DNA from: Toxorhynchites rutilus septentrionalis
Lineage: Eukaryota > Arthropoda > Insecta > Diptera > Culicidae
Assembly (NCBI RefSeq): GCF_029784135.1
Contig: NC_073744.1
Span: 72,404,593-72,468,592 of the forward strand
DNA length: 64,000 nt
Direction: 5' to 3'
In this document: positions 32,356-43,688 of the stretch, one piece after another
How positions within the stretch are numbered: the first letter of the stretch is position 1
Layout: the number at the start of each line of letters is the position of its first letter
Notes under the pieces: generated by a model
Databases searched by the model: none
Seen by the model: the letters and a program-made list of their open reading frames with translations, nothing else
Told to the model about the DNA's origin: nothing
Made by a program: the position numbers and the translations under genes

Positions 32356-32754
32356 GGCGGCATTCCATCTATTCAACATGCTACATGCTATAAGTCAATG
32401 GTAAACAACAATGGATATGATACTTGCGCAATTTTTTATTTTGTTTCCACCTAAGCAACTATACAGTAGTATGCGAATGCTCACTGCTCCAACATATCTG
32501 TTCTGATGTTATTGTTTTTATGATCAAACATTCTGTGTTTCCATTATTGTGGTGAATTATGATAATCATCAATAAATGACGTAGTTGCTCCAATATTGTT
32601 GTACTACACACGCCGCACCGATCCGCAGGTCATCGGATAAGGCCAACATTGCTCGACAAGACCAATTATGTCGATTATATCGTAAAAGAGACACTCCAAT
32701 AAGCAAGAACAATTGACTTGTAGCATGTAGCATGTTGAATAGATGGAATTTCGG
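32356..32754. mobile_element. MITE with about 40-base inverted ends
   Basis: TTCCATCTATTCAACATGCT followed by ACATGCTATAAGTCAATGG at the left is the inverse of the right end, TTGACTTGTAGCATGTAGC and ATGTTGAATAGATGGAA. The 0.4-kb interior shows no coding. Confidence 0.7.
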
Positions 32755-34125
32755 CTTTACTGTAGTATTTTTTCCTTCTAATTTTTTTACAATATGCATG
32801 AGTTCCTTCCCTGAAATCATATTTTTGTCTTATTGTCGATATCTCTTTATTTCGTAGTTTTGATACTTTGTTATTTCATTAGAATAGTGAGTAGTCTACA
32901 CAAATACTAACTATGACATACAATATGGTTATGAAACCACTAATGTATATATCCACTGATATCCAACATTAATTACTTTAATCGTATTCATGAAATGACA
33001 TACCTATGTGACCCATGAGCAGACATCGGTTCGAGGACTCCGAATATTCTCTGGCAGAAAAGACACACCTGTGATAAACTAAATGAATAAATGAACGAAA
33101 ATTATACATAAACTAAAATGCGCGTATCTTAAAAAGCACAACTAACTACCAAAGGTATGTTGAAACAATAAAGTAACCAAACTGTATCATGAGCGAAACA
33201 AATATGTATCCTCACTGATTGTTCTAGAACAGAAGGAAGTAACTAGTTTATGTGTATAGAAGAGTATTTCAAACTTATATAAACGGTTGACTATCACTAT
33301 AGAGAAAATAGTGAAGAAAATACTCATAGCATGTCAGATTGTGAAACTCGTAACCACAAGAGTAAGATCTAGCACACTAATGCAGAAAGAATTAGATATA
33401 TTCAAAACAGTGCATCCGCGGTAACCCACCGTTACTCGAACATATAGTGAGATTTTAATGTTTGGATAACATTTTAGTGACAAATTTTTTAACAAAGAGA
33501 TATTAACAAAAACACATTTTCGCCTCGATTACGCTTTCTAATTGCCGTCTTTTTCTTCCATGTTCACCACGGAAGCAATGCTTCAAATCAAAGAGTTACA
33601 ATTTTGTTCTCACGAAGAAAACTGTAAGCCATACCCAATAACGGACTATCCGGTCGATACCCTCTTACTAAACTAAATGAAAGTAATATTGAAACTCTCG
33701 CAGTTAACTTCCAACTATAGAAACGGTTAAACCTGTATATTAATCATGAAAAAAATGAGATCGCTAATAATTTCACAAGATTTTTAAATGTTGTTGGCAG
33801 AACTTGGATAATCTATTCGAAGCACTTTCCTACCGTACTTTACTTTCGTATAAACTTGTTACATTATAAGAACGTCATTCAAGTTCCACAAATAATGCAT
33901 TAAATCAAAATCTAGTCAGAAATGAATATAACGTCCTGTTTTTATAATTTTTCTCTAGAACACTAGCCACGCGCTATAGCAGACGTAAAGTCGTGTAATT
34001 TTTGAGTGAGTTGAATATATGTGCAAACAAGAGGAGAAGCAGATACAAAAAATTAAACCAATATTCCATTTTGTTGGAAGTATTGTAAACCAAAGCCCCT
34101 AATCCTCCTTTTTTGCAACTATTCT
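32755..34125. other. AT-rich spacer
   Basis: I see no gene, RNA or recognisable mobile element in this stretch. Confidence 0.5.
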
Positions 34126-34129
34126 CGGT

Positions 34130-34565
34130 TGTAATAGCTCTTATCCTAATCACATCACTCACCACAGTGAATCCTGATTTTTACCTCCCTACTAAAAACA
34201 AGGAAGGGTCCTTGATAATCGCTAGGGACCCACGCTGTAGCAGCGACTCTTGTGGCCTTCGGGTGGCGAATATTATACTAACATTCCTTCCCTTCCCCTA
34301 GTGACTGTGAGAAAGTGATCGGTGTCGGTTCTTTGTGCAATATGGCTGGTTCAGGTCAATCACGAAGAGCAACTACGAAGTGTACAGTCTACCCAAGCTC
34401 AAGCTCTAATCTGATAGTGATTACAAAAAAAGTCGCCACCAGACGTCGACACTGTACCACTGTCATCGCGAATGTCCAATTACAGGTCACAATCGCCTCT
34501 AATCTCTGTAGCTGTAACATTACAGTAGTCGTTCGAAAACTGGACCTGCTTTAACTGGACTGCTT
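34130..34565. repeat. Probable dispersed repeat and CCACCAGACGTCGAC fragment
   Basis: Text from 34130 to 34300 (AAGGAAGGGTCCTTGATAAT, GGCCTTCGGGTGGCG) has the look of a retroelement 3' region, but I cannot prove this. At 34431-34465 the motif GTCGCCACCAGACGTCGACA links to the MITE-associated motif found at 4332, 24110, 32200, 49480 and 49850. Confidence 0.4.
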
Positions 34566-36302
34566 TTTGGGTAAAAGTTAATTTGAAAATGTATAGATAA
34601 TTGACGTCTTATCCAATGTGAAATTTTGCTTCCAGGGGAATGCAATTTGAGATGTAATTATTTTCGCACGACAAAAACATTGATTAAATTACAGAAAAAA
34701 TATTTGCCAAATTATATTTAATACCTGGACGGTGTGTTTTTCAGCAACAAGTTTTGGGTTGGATGTAGGATTCAGGAGATACGGGTGAGAATATTTCTGG
34801 AATATATGCACCTGGGACCTGAAGCGCTTTGAAACAAGATAACCCTACTTCACCTCTACACTCTATTTTTGACGTAGGACTACGTCTTTCATTTCTATAC
34901 AGGGGTGTAAAACCAAAGTTTCGAGAACGAAAGCGTTACGCTGGAGACCGAGATTTTGAGCGTTAATAGCTCTTAAACAACTGAACGAAATGGTATGATA
35001 AACACTTCATTTGAAAGATAAAATGTCTACGCGTCATATACTTGTTACTTTTTGATCCAAAAACTTGTTTCAATAGTCTTAAAATTGCTTTCAAAACAGG
35101 CTATTGAAATCACCAATCGGTATATAAGCGAGCGCCGCTCGTAAACCCACTCAGTTATGATTGAACAGCGATTGGAGAATGTTGTCGCTGTTGTTGTGAA
35201 GCTAATTTCGTTTATCATGAAAACGCTGATGAACGGTGTCACCAAGAGCCTGTTTGTGCACCTAAGGCCAAAAGGGAATCCATCAGGAGGAGAGTGATGC
35301 CACGGTTCCGCTTGAAACATCGGAGCAGCCGCCACACACACACACATACACACATACACGCGCGGAATTCTCGTTGCTATCATCGTTGCTGAAAAATAAT
35401 CTGCCAGTTCCCCTGGGAATTGAAAAATACATTCATGCGAAAGAGTTTATTTTAATGTTTTCTATCCATATAACACTGCAACCAAATACATTTGGTTTTG
35501 TTATTTTTCAATCAATCGCAATTAACAGGAAAGCTTCTGAATATTTTTTTTCCCCATCAGTGGAAATTTTCGTATCCAATATTGGATGCATAACATGAAA
35601 AACGGAAAATGTTTCACATCGCGAAAATCAAGTCATTTTCGAGCGATTATTTGCTTTCTACTCATATAATGCTGCGACCAAATACATTTCGTTTTGGATT
35701 TTTTCAATCAAGTGCGATCAACGTAAGAATGTAAGAATGTAATGAACGTAAGAATGCGAATGTCTTTCGGCAATTTATTAGAGGTGCAATGAATCTTTAG
35801 GAATTCCCGCTCTACGCGCACTGGCAAACAATGTTTACTCAACAATTTCTCAAACGAGAAATGGGTGTTGTGAGAAAGGATTAGCGAACGCGAAAACGAC
35901 AAACGGGAGAAAGATACGTTTGGAGGTTGAAGGAAATTGGCAGAAAACTTCTTTATTCTATCATTCATATAATGTGATTCATACCACATCGTTTTGCCAG
36001 AAAGAGATTATTAATGTTCAAAGGAGGAATCGAGTCCTCCGAGGAAATTACCCAGCGCAAATTAGAGTCGACTATCGATTGCGGCATTCGTACAAAAATA
36101 ATTTTATAATGCAGTTTCACCAAAGTGATTTCTTCGGATATATTCACTACATCATGTCATGTATTTCATATTCTTCATTAAGAAATCCATATCCATGGCA
36201 CCTATCGGTAACGAATTATTATCGAAACCACGATTTTCGCTAAATGCTCCTTTCAGTTCGGCCTGTAAAAAACTTTTCTGTACTCTAATCCATCAAATTT
36301 GG

Positions 36303-36322
36303 AGCCCTGAAAAGGGCCGTTG
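36303..36322 (-). promoter_or_regulatory. Histone-type 3' stem-loop, copy A
   Basis: On the minus strand CAACGGCCCTTTTCAGGGCT has the GGCCCTTTTCAGGGC hairpin that ends replication-dependent histone mRNAs. It lies about 25 bases after the H3 coding remnant. Confidence 0.85.
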
Positions 36323-36344
36323 ATTATATGCTAAGCTAATATAG

Positions 36345-36715
36345 CACGCTCTCCTCGGATACGATGGGCCAGCTGGATGTCCTTGGGCATGATGTGACGC
36401 GTTTTGCATGGATAGCACACAAATTGGTATCTTCGAATAAGCCTCCTGCAGCGTCATAGCCGCGGAACTTTGGAAGCGCAAGTCGGTTTTGAAGTCCTGA
36501 GCAATTCCACGATCCAAATGCTGCAAAGGTAGCTGCGGATCAGCAATTCGGTCGACTTCTGATAGCGATGAATTTCACGCAAAGTTCCCGGTCGATAGCG
36601 ATGTGGCTTCTCCACCTATCCTGCTACTGGTGCGCTTATCCGAGCTGACTTCGTGTGCCTTACCACCGAATGACTAACGAGCTGTCTGCGAAAGACTAAC
36701 GAGCTCGAGTCCTCA
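36345..36715 (-). pseudogene. Histone H3 pseudogene, copy A
   Basis: On the minus strand it covers nearly all of H3: [18 protein letters not shown] text, [26 protein letters not shown], then [16 protein letters not shown] by nucleotide match. The codon for Lys9 is TAG (ACAGCTCGTTAG). A deletion removes residues around 20-27 and another removes residues around 96-103, shifting the frame. The natural stop after the last Ala is lost. All these lesions recur in the other copies. Confidence 0.88.
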
Positions 36716-36886
36716 CGGTGCGAGAGTAGAGTAAGAAATGAACGAAAGCGGTAAGCGGTAATGAATTAGAGAGACTTTAAACTCTGAGAGTTCATTCGTC
36801 TCTTGCCCTTGAGGGCGGGAAATTTAATTGAAAGGAAAACTAAGAAAAAATTACTGCAAAATTCATTATTCTCGCTCGACCCAGTA

Positions 36887-36945
36887 CTAGCAACCGCTAT
36901 GGATGTATGTCGTATCGCCGCACCCTACACGGCTCTGGGGCCAAA
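36887..36945 (+). pseudogene. Histone H4 C-terminal remnant
   Basis: GCAACCGCTATGGATGTATG followed by CGTATCGCC and ACCCTACACGGCTCTGGGG matches, with small indels, the DNA for the H4 tail (VTAMDVVYAL, then RTLYGFGG). It points away from the H3 pseudogene, the divergent H3-H4 layout of animal histone clusters. A degenerate hairpin-like AGCCCCTTTTAGTGTGCT follows at about 36977-36994. Confidence 0.6.
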
Positions 36946-37103
36946 AACACAACCAAACAAATGGAGCAGGGAAAAAGCCCCTTTTAGTGTGCTTGAGGAG
37001 CTCGCTTCTAAAAAGGGCATAAAAAACCTGTTCATCTTTTGCTGAAATTAGAAGAGAAAACAAACAAAGTTTTATCAGTATAGGTAAATGTAGTAATTAA
37101 ACA

Positions 37104-40100
37104 TTAGATCTGTTCGAATAAACCTGTATCCTTTAGGAAATCGATGGTCCTTTTTTCCTCGACGTCGTCGTCCGATAGTGCTGTCCTTATGGTGTCTGCA
37201 ACCTGAAACTTTATTCTAGAAGCATTAAATCTAGAGCATGTGATTAAAATGTGTTCCACCGTGAGTCTTACATTGCACGACTCACAAAGTGTTGGTTCGA
37301 TCCACACATGATGAATTTGTGTGTTAAATATGTATGCCCGATACGTAAACGTGTCAGACATACTTGATTAGATCGGAGAATACTATCCTTCCAGGGAAGG
37401 GTAGTATTCTTGATCCTTCTTAAGAAGAGGTCACGGGAAAAATACCAACTGTTCTCCCAGCTCAATCTGAGGGATTGACTGACCCATCTGATGATGTCTG
37501 TTGCTGGGGAGGAGGTGGTCCATAGTTCGGAGAGCCTACCCTCCTTGGCGAGACGATCAGCCTGTTCATTACCCTGGATTCCGCAGTGCCCTGGGACCCA
37601 GCAGTAAGTGATGTCCTTCCCTGTAATTTTTTCCTCGATGCTTAGTATCCAAGGGTGTTTACTATCGCCACTTTGTAGCGCCCGTAATGCACTATAGGAA
37701 TCTGAGAAGATCACCACTTTACTGTCGTTATCACAGAGTGATGTCGCGATAAGGAGAGCGGCAATTTCGGCGGAGTATACCGAACATATGGAAGGCAGTT
37801 GGAATTTTAGCTCCGTGTTATTGGCAAAAACTCCAAACCCTGTTAGGTTTCCATCAAAAGACCCATCTGTGAAGATTTTGTGGTGGGTGTGATACTTGTT
37901 ATGAAGGTGGTTATTAAAACAGGCCGTAACAATGCTGCTGGCTTCCCCAGCCCTGACAGCATTTTTGATTGACCAGTCTATCTTTGGCGGATGTGCATGC
38001 CATGGGCGTTGACCGACTCTGCTTAATGGGGCAATAGTCGGGAGGGTGACTTGGCTAATATTTTGCAGCCAAATGTTGGCTCTGGAGTAAATGGATAGAA
38101 GATCCGGGTATTTCTCGGACGTCCGGATGGCTTTAGTGGCTAGCATATTTGTGAGGAAGTGTTCGAAAGGAACTACGCCAGCCTCCACAAGCAGAGCGTT
38201 TATTGGGCTGGTCTGGAAGGCTCCTGATGCATGTCTAATCACACTATGGTAGATAGGCTTTAGGTGATTCAAGTGAGCCCAAGAGGCACGGCTGAAAAGT
38301 TCGATACCGTAACGAATTCTAGAGAAGATAATGCTTTTGCCTATGTTGCAGATGGTTTTACGAGAACTCAAGCGGCATCTGCCACCTAAAGCTTTCATCA
38401 GCCGCAGGCGGCACTTCATACTAGCTTTAGCATTTCTGAGGTGTTGTCCGAAAGATAGTTTACTGTCAACTAGCACTCCGAGAATTCGGATAGAGCTGAC
38501 TCTCTTAATAGGCCTGCCATTGATTAGACATGTTCTAAACCTTTTCCTATGACCTTTACATTTGCAGCAGTGCATTATATTGGACTTCTCTGCAGAAAAC
38601 TTAAACCCAATGGAATTTGCCCAGTTACTAACAGCCGAGATTCCTTCCTGCAGTCTTCTGCGGGCCATTTCTGGGAAAGCATTTCTTGCCATCAGCAGTA
38701 GATCGTCTGCATAGGCCAGTACCTCGGTGTTTTTAGGGATAACCTCTAGAACCGACTGCATAGCAACGAGGAAGAGGGAAACTGATAGAACCGAACCTTG
38801 TGGTACTCCGTTTTCTAGGCCACGGTGATCCGAAAGTACTCCTCCGAAGTAAACTTGAAAACCTCGATTGGTGAGGAAACAGCGAAGAATGTTGAAGAGG
38901 GAGCCTTCAAAACCCCATCGGTGGAGTTATGGCGCCATGTGGTATCGTAGGCTTTGGCTAGATCGAGTGAAGCAATTTCGCTGTGGTGGCCCTTTTCGAT
39001 AGTCTCTTGAAGGAAATGGTCGAGTTGACTGAAGTAGGTGCCCGTACCTTTACCTCGGCGGAAGCCGTGCTGTCTGGGGTCCAATAGTTGGTATTCTTCA
39101 AGGGCCGTCCTAAGTCTTTGATTGATCATTCTTTCGAAGACTTTCCCTAAGCAGTTGAGGAGGGTTATGGGACGGAAGTTGTTCGCGGTCCGTTTACTCT
39201 CCTTCACTTTTGGGATAGGTATTACCAATCCCGTTTTCCATGTATCTGGGAAACAGCTGTTAGCCCAACATTCGTTGTATATCTGGAGGAGTAGAATTTT
39301 TGCATGAAGAGGTAGATGCTTGATCATCGGATATTCGATTCCGTCTGGGCCGGCTGATTTGCTTTTGGATATTTTTGTATTCGTTGTATTTGTGGACCTG
39401 TTCCGAAGCAGGAGGAAAAACTTTAAGTTCCGCCTCCGCCTTAATTGCCTTGAATTCGTTGGTGTAGTTGGAGGTGGCTGAAATAGTGGCAAAGTGGTCG
39501 GCTATGATGCCTGGGTCTTCGGAGAAGGTGCCGTTAATTTCGAGGGAATAGCAGTTTGAAGCTTTCTTGCCACTAAGAGAGTTGACCTTGTTCCAAAGTT
39601 CAGATGTCGAAGTATTAGGGTTGATGCCATCAAGAAATTCCATCCAACTGTTTTTCTTGGCTTCGGTTATTACCTTCCTGGCTAGAGCTCTAGCCGTTTG
39701 GAAGTTTGTTAGGGCAATCATTTTGCAAGCGCTTCCATCAGGAAGGCGTCGTAGGATACGGAGGGATTTTCTTCTCCTTTTGATGGCCTGTGCAACTGCA
39801 TCGTTCCACCATGGGACAGCCTTTCGGCCGGGTTTCCCACTGGTACGGTGGATGTTTTGTTCAGCCGCCAAAACGATGGCGTGGGTAAATTCTTCCACGG
39901 AGCAGCTTTCATGATCAGAAAGTAAGCTGTTGATTGTGGATTCGAAGCCTTCCCAGTCAGCCGACTGGTATATCCACTTCCTGCGCAAACGAATGTTTGG
40001 GTTTCTTGATAGGGTTCGGATGTGGATGGGGAAATGATCACTACCTCTGAGGTCACTATCAACTGTCCAGCTCAACCTGGGGGCAAGGTCCCAGGAAGCA

Positions 40101-40720
40101 ATCGTGATGTCAATGGCCTATGATGATCCGCGATGGATATCTATCCTGGTATGACGGTGATCGTTAAGTATGATGAGGTTTAGTTTTTGGACGATTCCCA
40201 AAATTGTTTTACCTCTTTTGTCACATTTGTTTCCTCCCCATGAAGAGTGGGAGGCGTTAAAGTCACCCATCAGGACGAATGGGTGCGGTAACTGTTTGAT
40301 GGCATCCGTAAGTTGAGTTTCAATGTCATTACTGTGCAATGGGGGAATATAAATGGAAGCAAGGGTTACCTGTAGAGGTCCCTTCAGTTGTATCGCACAT
40401 ATTTGTAATGATGATGTTATGGGGATGACGGTATGAGGAAGGTCACTCAGGACAGCGAGGCAGGCTCCAAAAAGCCCCGAGGATGGCCCTTCCTTAAAAT
40501 ACCATGAAAATTTGCCGCTAAATGCCCGCTCTAAGAGCGATACATTGATTTTTTTAGTTTCTTGAAAAGCCAGTGCTAGTGGGAGATGTTGTTCCTCAGC
40601 TAACATTAGCTTAATTTCATTCATGGAAGTGGATAGCCCACGCAAGTTCCATTGAATAGCAAGTTTTCGGTTGGGTATTTGGTTACAGGACGAAGGGTTG
40701 CTGTTAATAGCTATAGGAGT
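37104..40720 (-). pseudogene. LINE ORF2: endonuclease, reverse transcriptase, RNase H
   Basis: The endonuclease begins near 40680 (LAIQWNLRGL) and has LAFQETKK, LMGDFNASHSSWGG and LRGSDHFPIHI, the metal- and DNA-binding blocks. The reverse transcriptase has KSAGPDGIEY, NNFRPITLLNCLGKVFERM, QHGFRRGKGT and LAYADDLLLMA. RNase H has KIFTDGSFDG, YSAEIAALL, IFSDSYSAL and QADRLAKEG. The C-terminus holds CESCNVRLTVEHILITC. Lesions are TAG at 40118-40120 in the endonuclease, and frame changes near 39400, 38930 and 37340. Product cannot be made intact. Confidence 0.85.
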
Positions 40721-41316
40721 GAATTTTAAAAAAGAGAAAAAGGTAAGTGGGCTGAGGTAAGTAAATAGGGGTACAAAGATGGGAGAAGGGTATGAGATTA
40801 GGAATGGGTAGATTTGCCGGATTTGTTCTTCAGTCTAGGATCATTTTTGGAAACGTTGGCAATTGGTTTGTTGCCGAGTGGGGTGGGTTTGTTTGAATGG
40901 TTGGATTGGTTGGAGGTTTTAGTTTTGGGTGCGGTGGTTGGTTGGAATGAAGTGGATGGTTGGGGGGAAGTGGATGGTTGGAGGGAAGTGGATGGTTTGG
41001 ATTCGTTGGCTGGTTGGGTTGAGTTGTATTTTTGGTTTTTGGATTTCTTCCTATTGGATTCTTTTCCTCTAAAAATTTACTCTTCTGATGATTTGAATTC
41101 ATCTGAGGTTGACCTTTTGTTTGTATTTTTCCTCTTGTTGGAGGGGGTAGTTTCAATTTCCATTGAAATATCTGGGTCGGATTCTGAATCTGACGAGGAG
41201 GTGCTGAGTTCCGATTCCTGTGGATTACTGGACGGGATTGGAACTGCTTTTACGGAAGAACTTGGCTTAGCCTGAGTGCAGTTGCACTTGCATTGAGAAC
41301 AACCTGTATTTTGATT

Positions 41317-42083
41317 TTAGTCTAGTCTTTCTTGAAGCTTACTAGCAAAGGAAGGACCATTTTTGTTCTCAAAAATGGATTTAGCTTCCTTATATGACAC
41401 ACCTTGGTCAATTCGGACTCTGGTAATGTTATCCTCTGCGATCCACGCTGGGCACTTCCTACTGGTTGAGGCGTGATTTCCCTTGCAGTTCACACAAGAG
41501 GCAGGTGCATTGCAGATAAAATTTTTAATTTTGTCTTTATCATTACTATTTGTGTTAAGTTCAGGGTGGGCTACACCGCAGTTACGACAAAGTTGGATTT
41601 TTTTGGCGCACTTTTTGGAAGTGTGGCCGAAAGCGAAGCATCCGAAGCATTGCATCGGGTTTGGGTAGAAGTTTCTGGTTGAAGTACGGAGGAATCCGAA
41701 GTTAATTGCTTCAGGGATAACTGTTCCGTTAATGGTGAGGATCATTGTTGAAGTAGGAACTCTTTCCTTCAAGACTGGGTCAAATCGTAGAATTTTTTTA
41801 ACACCGATCACATTTTGGTCGGCTAGTTCAGATGGGAGGACGTCTTCGTTTAAGAACATTACGTCACGACAGGACACAACGCATTTGCGTTGGTTCAAGG
41901 TGGGATGGTATAAAATTTCAATGGGTGTTTCGTCGATCAGCGACTTTGTACCCAGAAGCAATTGAACGAGTTTTTCATCTCGTAGATGTAGCGCATATTG
42001 AAGGCGATTTTTATCGTCGCGTTGAGGTTTCGCGTCTTTAAATTCCTTACCGATCACTCCTTGGATCGATTTGGAAACGGTAA
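41317..42083 (-). pseudogene. LINE ORF1 (gag-like, CCHC knuckles), 5' truncated
   Basis: The frame reads FAFVTVSKSIQGVIGKEF at its truncated start. It continues with MQCFGCFAFGHTSKKC and CRNCGVAHPE, then CVNCKGNHASTSRKC, the array of CCHC-type knuckles that bind element RNA. TAG at 41317-41319 ends it. A Pro/Asn-rich stretch continuing to about 40830 in another frame probably belonged to the original C-terminus. No true N-terminal ATG remains. Confidence 0.8.
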
Positions 42084-42225
42084 CAAAAGCAAAGGAAGCG
42101 TCATTTTATAAACCATAAAAGTATAGAATCTAAATCCCACCCTTATTATATTCGTGAGTATACAGTAAGCTTATACAATAAAGAGGGTGGGGTAAAATAA
42201 AATGACACTTCCCTTGCTTTCGTTC
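42084..42225. repeat. Head-to-head histone upstream fragments
   Basis: Near 42085-42115 the minus strand reads TTATAAAATGACGCTTCC and on to TTTGCTTT. Near 42193-42225 the plus strand reads AAATGACACTTCCCTTGC and TTTCGTTC. Both match the H3 upstream text at 43087-43118. Between them CCACCCTTATTATATTCGTG and a near-inverse, AATAAAGAGGGTGG, form a further hairpin. Confidence 0.6.
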
Positions 42226-42249
42226 ATTTCTTACTCTACTCTCGCACCG

Positions 42250-42623
42250 TGAGGACTCGTTTCATCGGGACTAAGCAGACAGCTCGTTAGTCCTTCGGTG
42301 GTAAGGCACCACGAAAGCAGCTCGGATAAGCGCACCAGTAGCAGGATAGGTGGAGAAGCCACATCGCTATCGACCGGGAACTTCGCATGAAATTCGTCGC
42401 TATCAGAAGTCGACCGAATTGCTGATCCGCAAGCTACCTTTGCAGCATTTGGTTCGTGGAATTGCTCAGGACTTCAAAACCGACTTGCGCTTCCAAAGTT
42501 CCGCGGTTATGACGCTGCAGGAGGCTTATTCGAAGATACCAATTTGTGTGCTATCCATGCAAAACGCGTCACATCATGCCCAAGGACATCCAGCTGGCCC
42601 ATCGTATCCGAGGAGAGCGTGCT
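42250..42623 (+). pseudogene. Histone H3 pseudogene, copy B
   Basis: Readable blocks are TKQTAR then TAG in place of Lys9, [54 protein letters not shown] and, after the frameshift, PKDIQL and RGER by nucleotide match. Deletions match those of copy A. The upstream text does not keep a clean ATG (GAGGACTCG where ATGGCTCGT is expected). It cannot encode H3. Confidence 0.88.
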
Positions 42624-42647
42624 ATATTAGCTTAGCATATAATCAAC

Positions 42648-42663
42648 AGCCCTTTTCAGGGCT
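42648..42663 (+). promoter_or_regulatory. Histone-type 3' stem-loop, copy B
   Basis: AGCCCTTTTCAGGGCT is a perfect 6-base-pair stem with the TTTC loop typical of histone mRNA 3' ends. It lies 25 bases after the coding remnant. Confidence 0.85.
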
Positions 42664-43140
42664 CCAAATTTGATGGATTAGAGTTCAGAAAAGTTTTTTA
42701 CAGGCCGAACTGAAAGGAGCATTTAGCGAAAATCGCGGTGTCGATGATAATTCGATACCGATAGGTGCCATGGATATGGATTTTATAATGAATAATATGA
42801 AATACATGACATGATGTAGTGAATATATCCCCATATCGAAGAAATCACTTTGATGAAACTGTTTACCGTTTGTCGTTTTTAAGTGTTGGGAAAGGGCATT
42901 ATTTTTGCTGAGTAAATTCCAAGAAAAAATCCATTCCTTCTTTAAGCGTGATTCATTCTGCTTCGGATCAACGGAACGGTGATAATCATTTCATACAAAA
43001 GATAAAATGTCCAAGAGTTATATGATTGCTATTTATTGAGTCGGAAAATTGTTTCAATAGCTTAATGATAGCTTCGAAAACAGGTTATAAAATGACGCTT
43101 CCTTTGCTTTCGTTCATTTCTTACTCTACTCTCGCACCGT

Positions 43141-43365
43141 GACGACTCGTTTGTTTGGGACCAAGCAGATAGCAGGTTAGTCTTTCAGTGGTAAGGCACA
43201 CGAAGCGCACCAGCCGCAGGATAGGTGAAGAAGCCACATCGCTATCGACCGGGAACTTTGCGTGAAATTCATCGCTATCGGAAGTCGGCCGAATTGCTGA
43301 TCCGCAAGCTACCTTTGCAGCTTTTGGTTCGTGGAATTGCTCAGGACTTCAAAACCGACTTGCGC
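43141..43365 (+). pseudogene. Histone H3 pseudogene, copy C1 (5' two-thirds)
   Basis: It covers the N-terminus, including CAGATAGCAGGTTAGTC where Lys9 is again TAG. It continues to the codons for KTDLR, where it stops abruptly and joins copy C2 at CTTGCGC/GATAAGCGC. It differs from copy B at many third positions, so it is an older or separate lineage. Confidence 0.85.
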
Positions 43366-43664
43366 GATAAGCGCACCAGTAGCAGGATAGGTGGAGAAGC
43401 CACATCGCTATCGACCGGGAACTTCGCATGAAATTCGTCGCTATCAGAAGTCGACCGAATTGCTGATCCGCAAGCTACCTTTGCAGCATTTGGTTCGTGG
43501 AATTGCTCAGGACTTCAAAACCGACTTGCGCTTCCAAAGTTCCGCGGTTATGACGCTGCAGGAGGCTTATTCGAAGATACCAATTTGTGTGCTATCCATG
43601 CAAAACGCGTCACATCATGCCCAAGGACATCCAGCTGGCCCATCGTATCCGAGGAGAGGGTGCT
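43366..43664 (+). pseudogene. Histone H3 pseudogene, copy C2 (from residue ~28 on)
   Basis: It begins GATAAGCGCACCAGTAGCAG, exactly at the internal deletion site seen in copies A and B. It is almost identical to copy B through the C-terminus ([31 protein letters not shown]). The C1/C2 junction makes a chimera, probably by unequal exchange. Confidence 0.88.
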
Positions 43665-43688
43665 ATATTAGCTTAGCATATAATCAAC

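Larger units (their letters stand above)
34870..37060. repeat. Histone-bearing repeat unit, copy A
   Basis: The segment holds spacer text shared with 42960-44870 in the same orientation: AAAGATAAAATGTC near 35020 and 43000, CTGAAAAATAATCTGCCAGT at 35390 and 44668, and GCAGCCGCCACACACAC at 35322 and 44583. It also has an H3 pseudogene on the minus strand and an H4 remnant on the plus strand. A (CA)n microsatellite is at about 35335-35362. Confidence 0.6.
37070..42083 (-). mobile_element. I-clade non-LTR retrotransposon (LINE), degraded
   Basis: The minus-strand order is ORF1 with zinc knuckles, apurinic endonuclease, reverse transcriptase, RNase H, and a C-terminal Cys/His block. An RNase H domain in ORF2 plus a CCHC-bearing ORF1 fits the I superclade (I, Loner and relatives). 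It sits between two histone-bearing units. The 5' end is fused to text resembling the H3 upstream region (see findings). No poly(A) tail or clear target duplication was found. Confidence 0.8.

Noticed and set aside
34960..35390. Possible H2A, H2B or H1 gene next to the H3/H4 remnants
   Set aside because: The TATATAAGCGAGCGCC promoter-like text is suggestive, but no histone coding words follow. It is kept only as shared spacer.
40814..41275. A 153-codon plus-strand frame rich in Trp, Gly and Leu
   Set aside because: It is the antisense shadow of the Pro/Asn-rich C-terminal part of the LINE ORF1.
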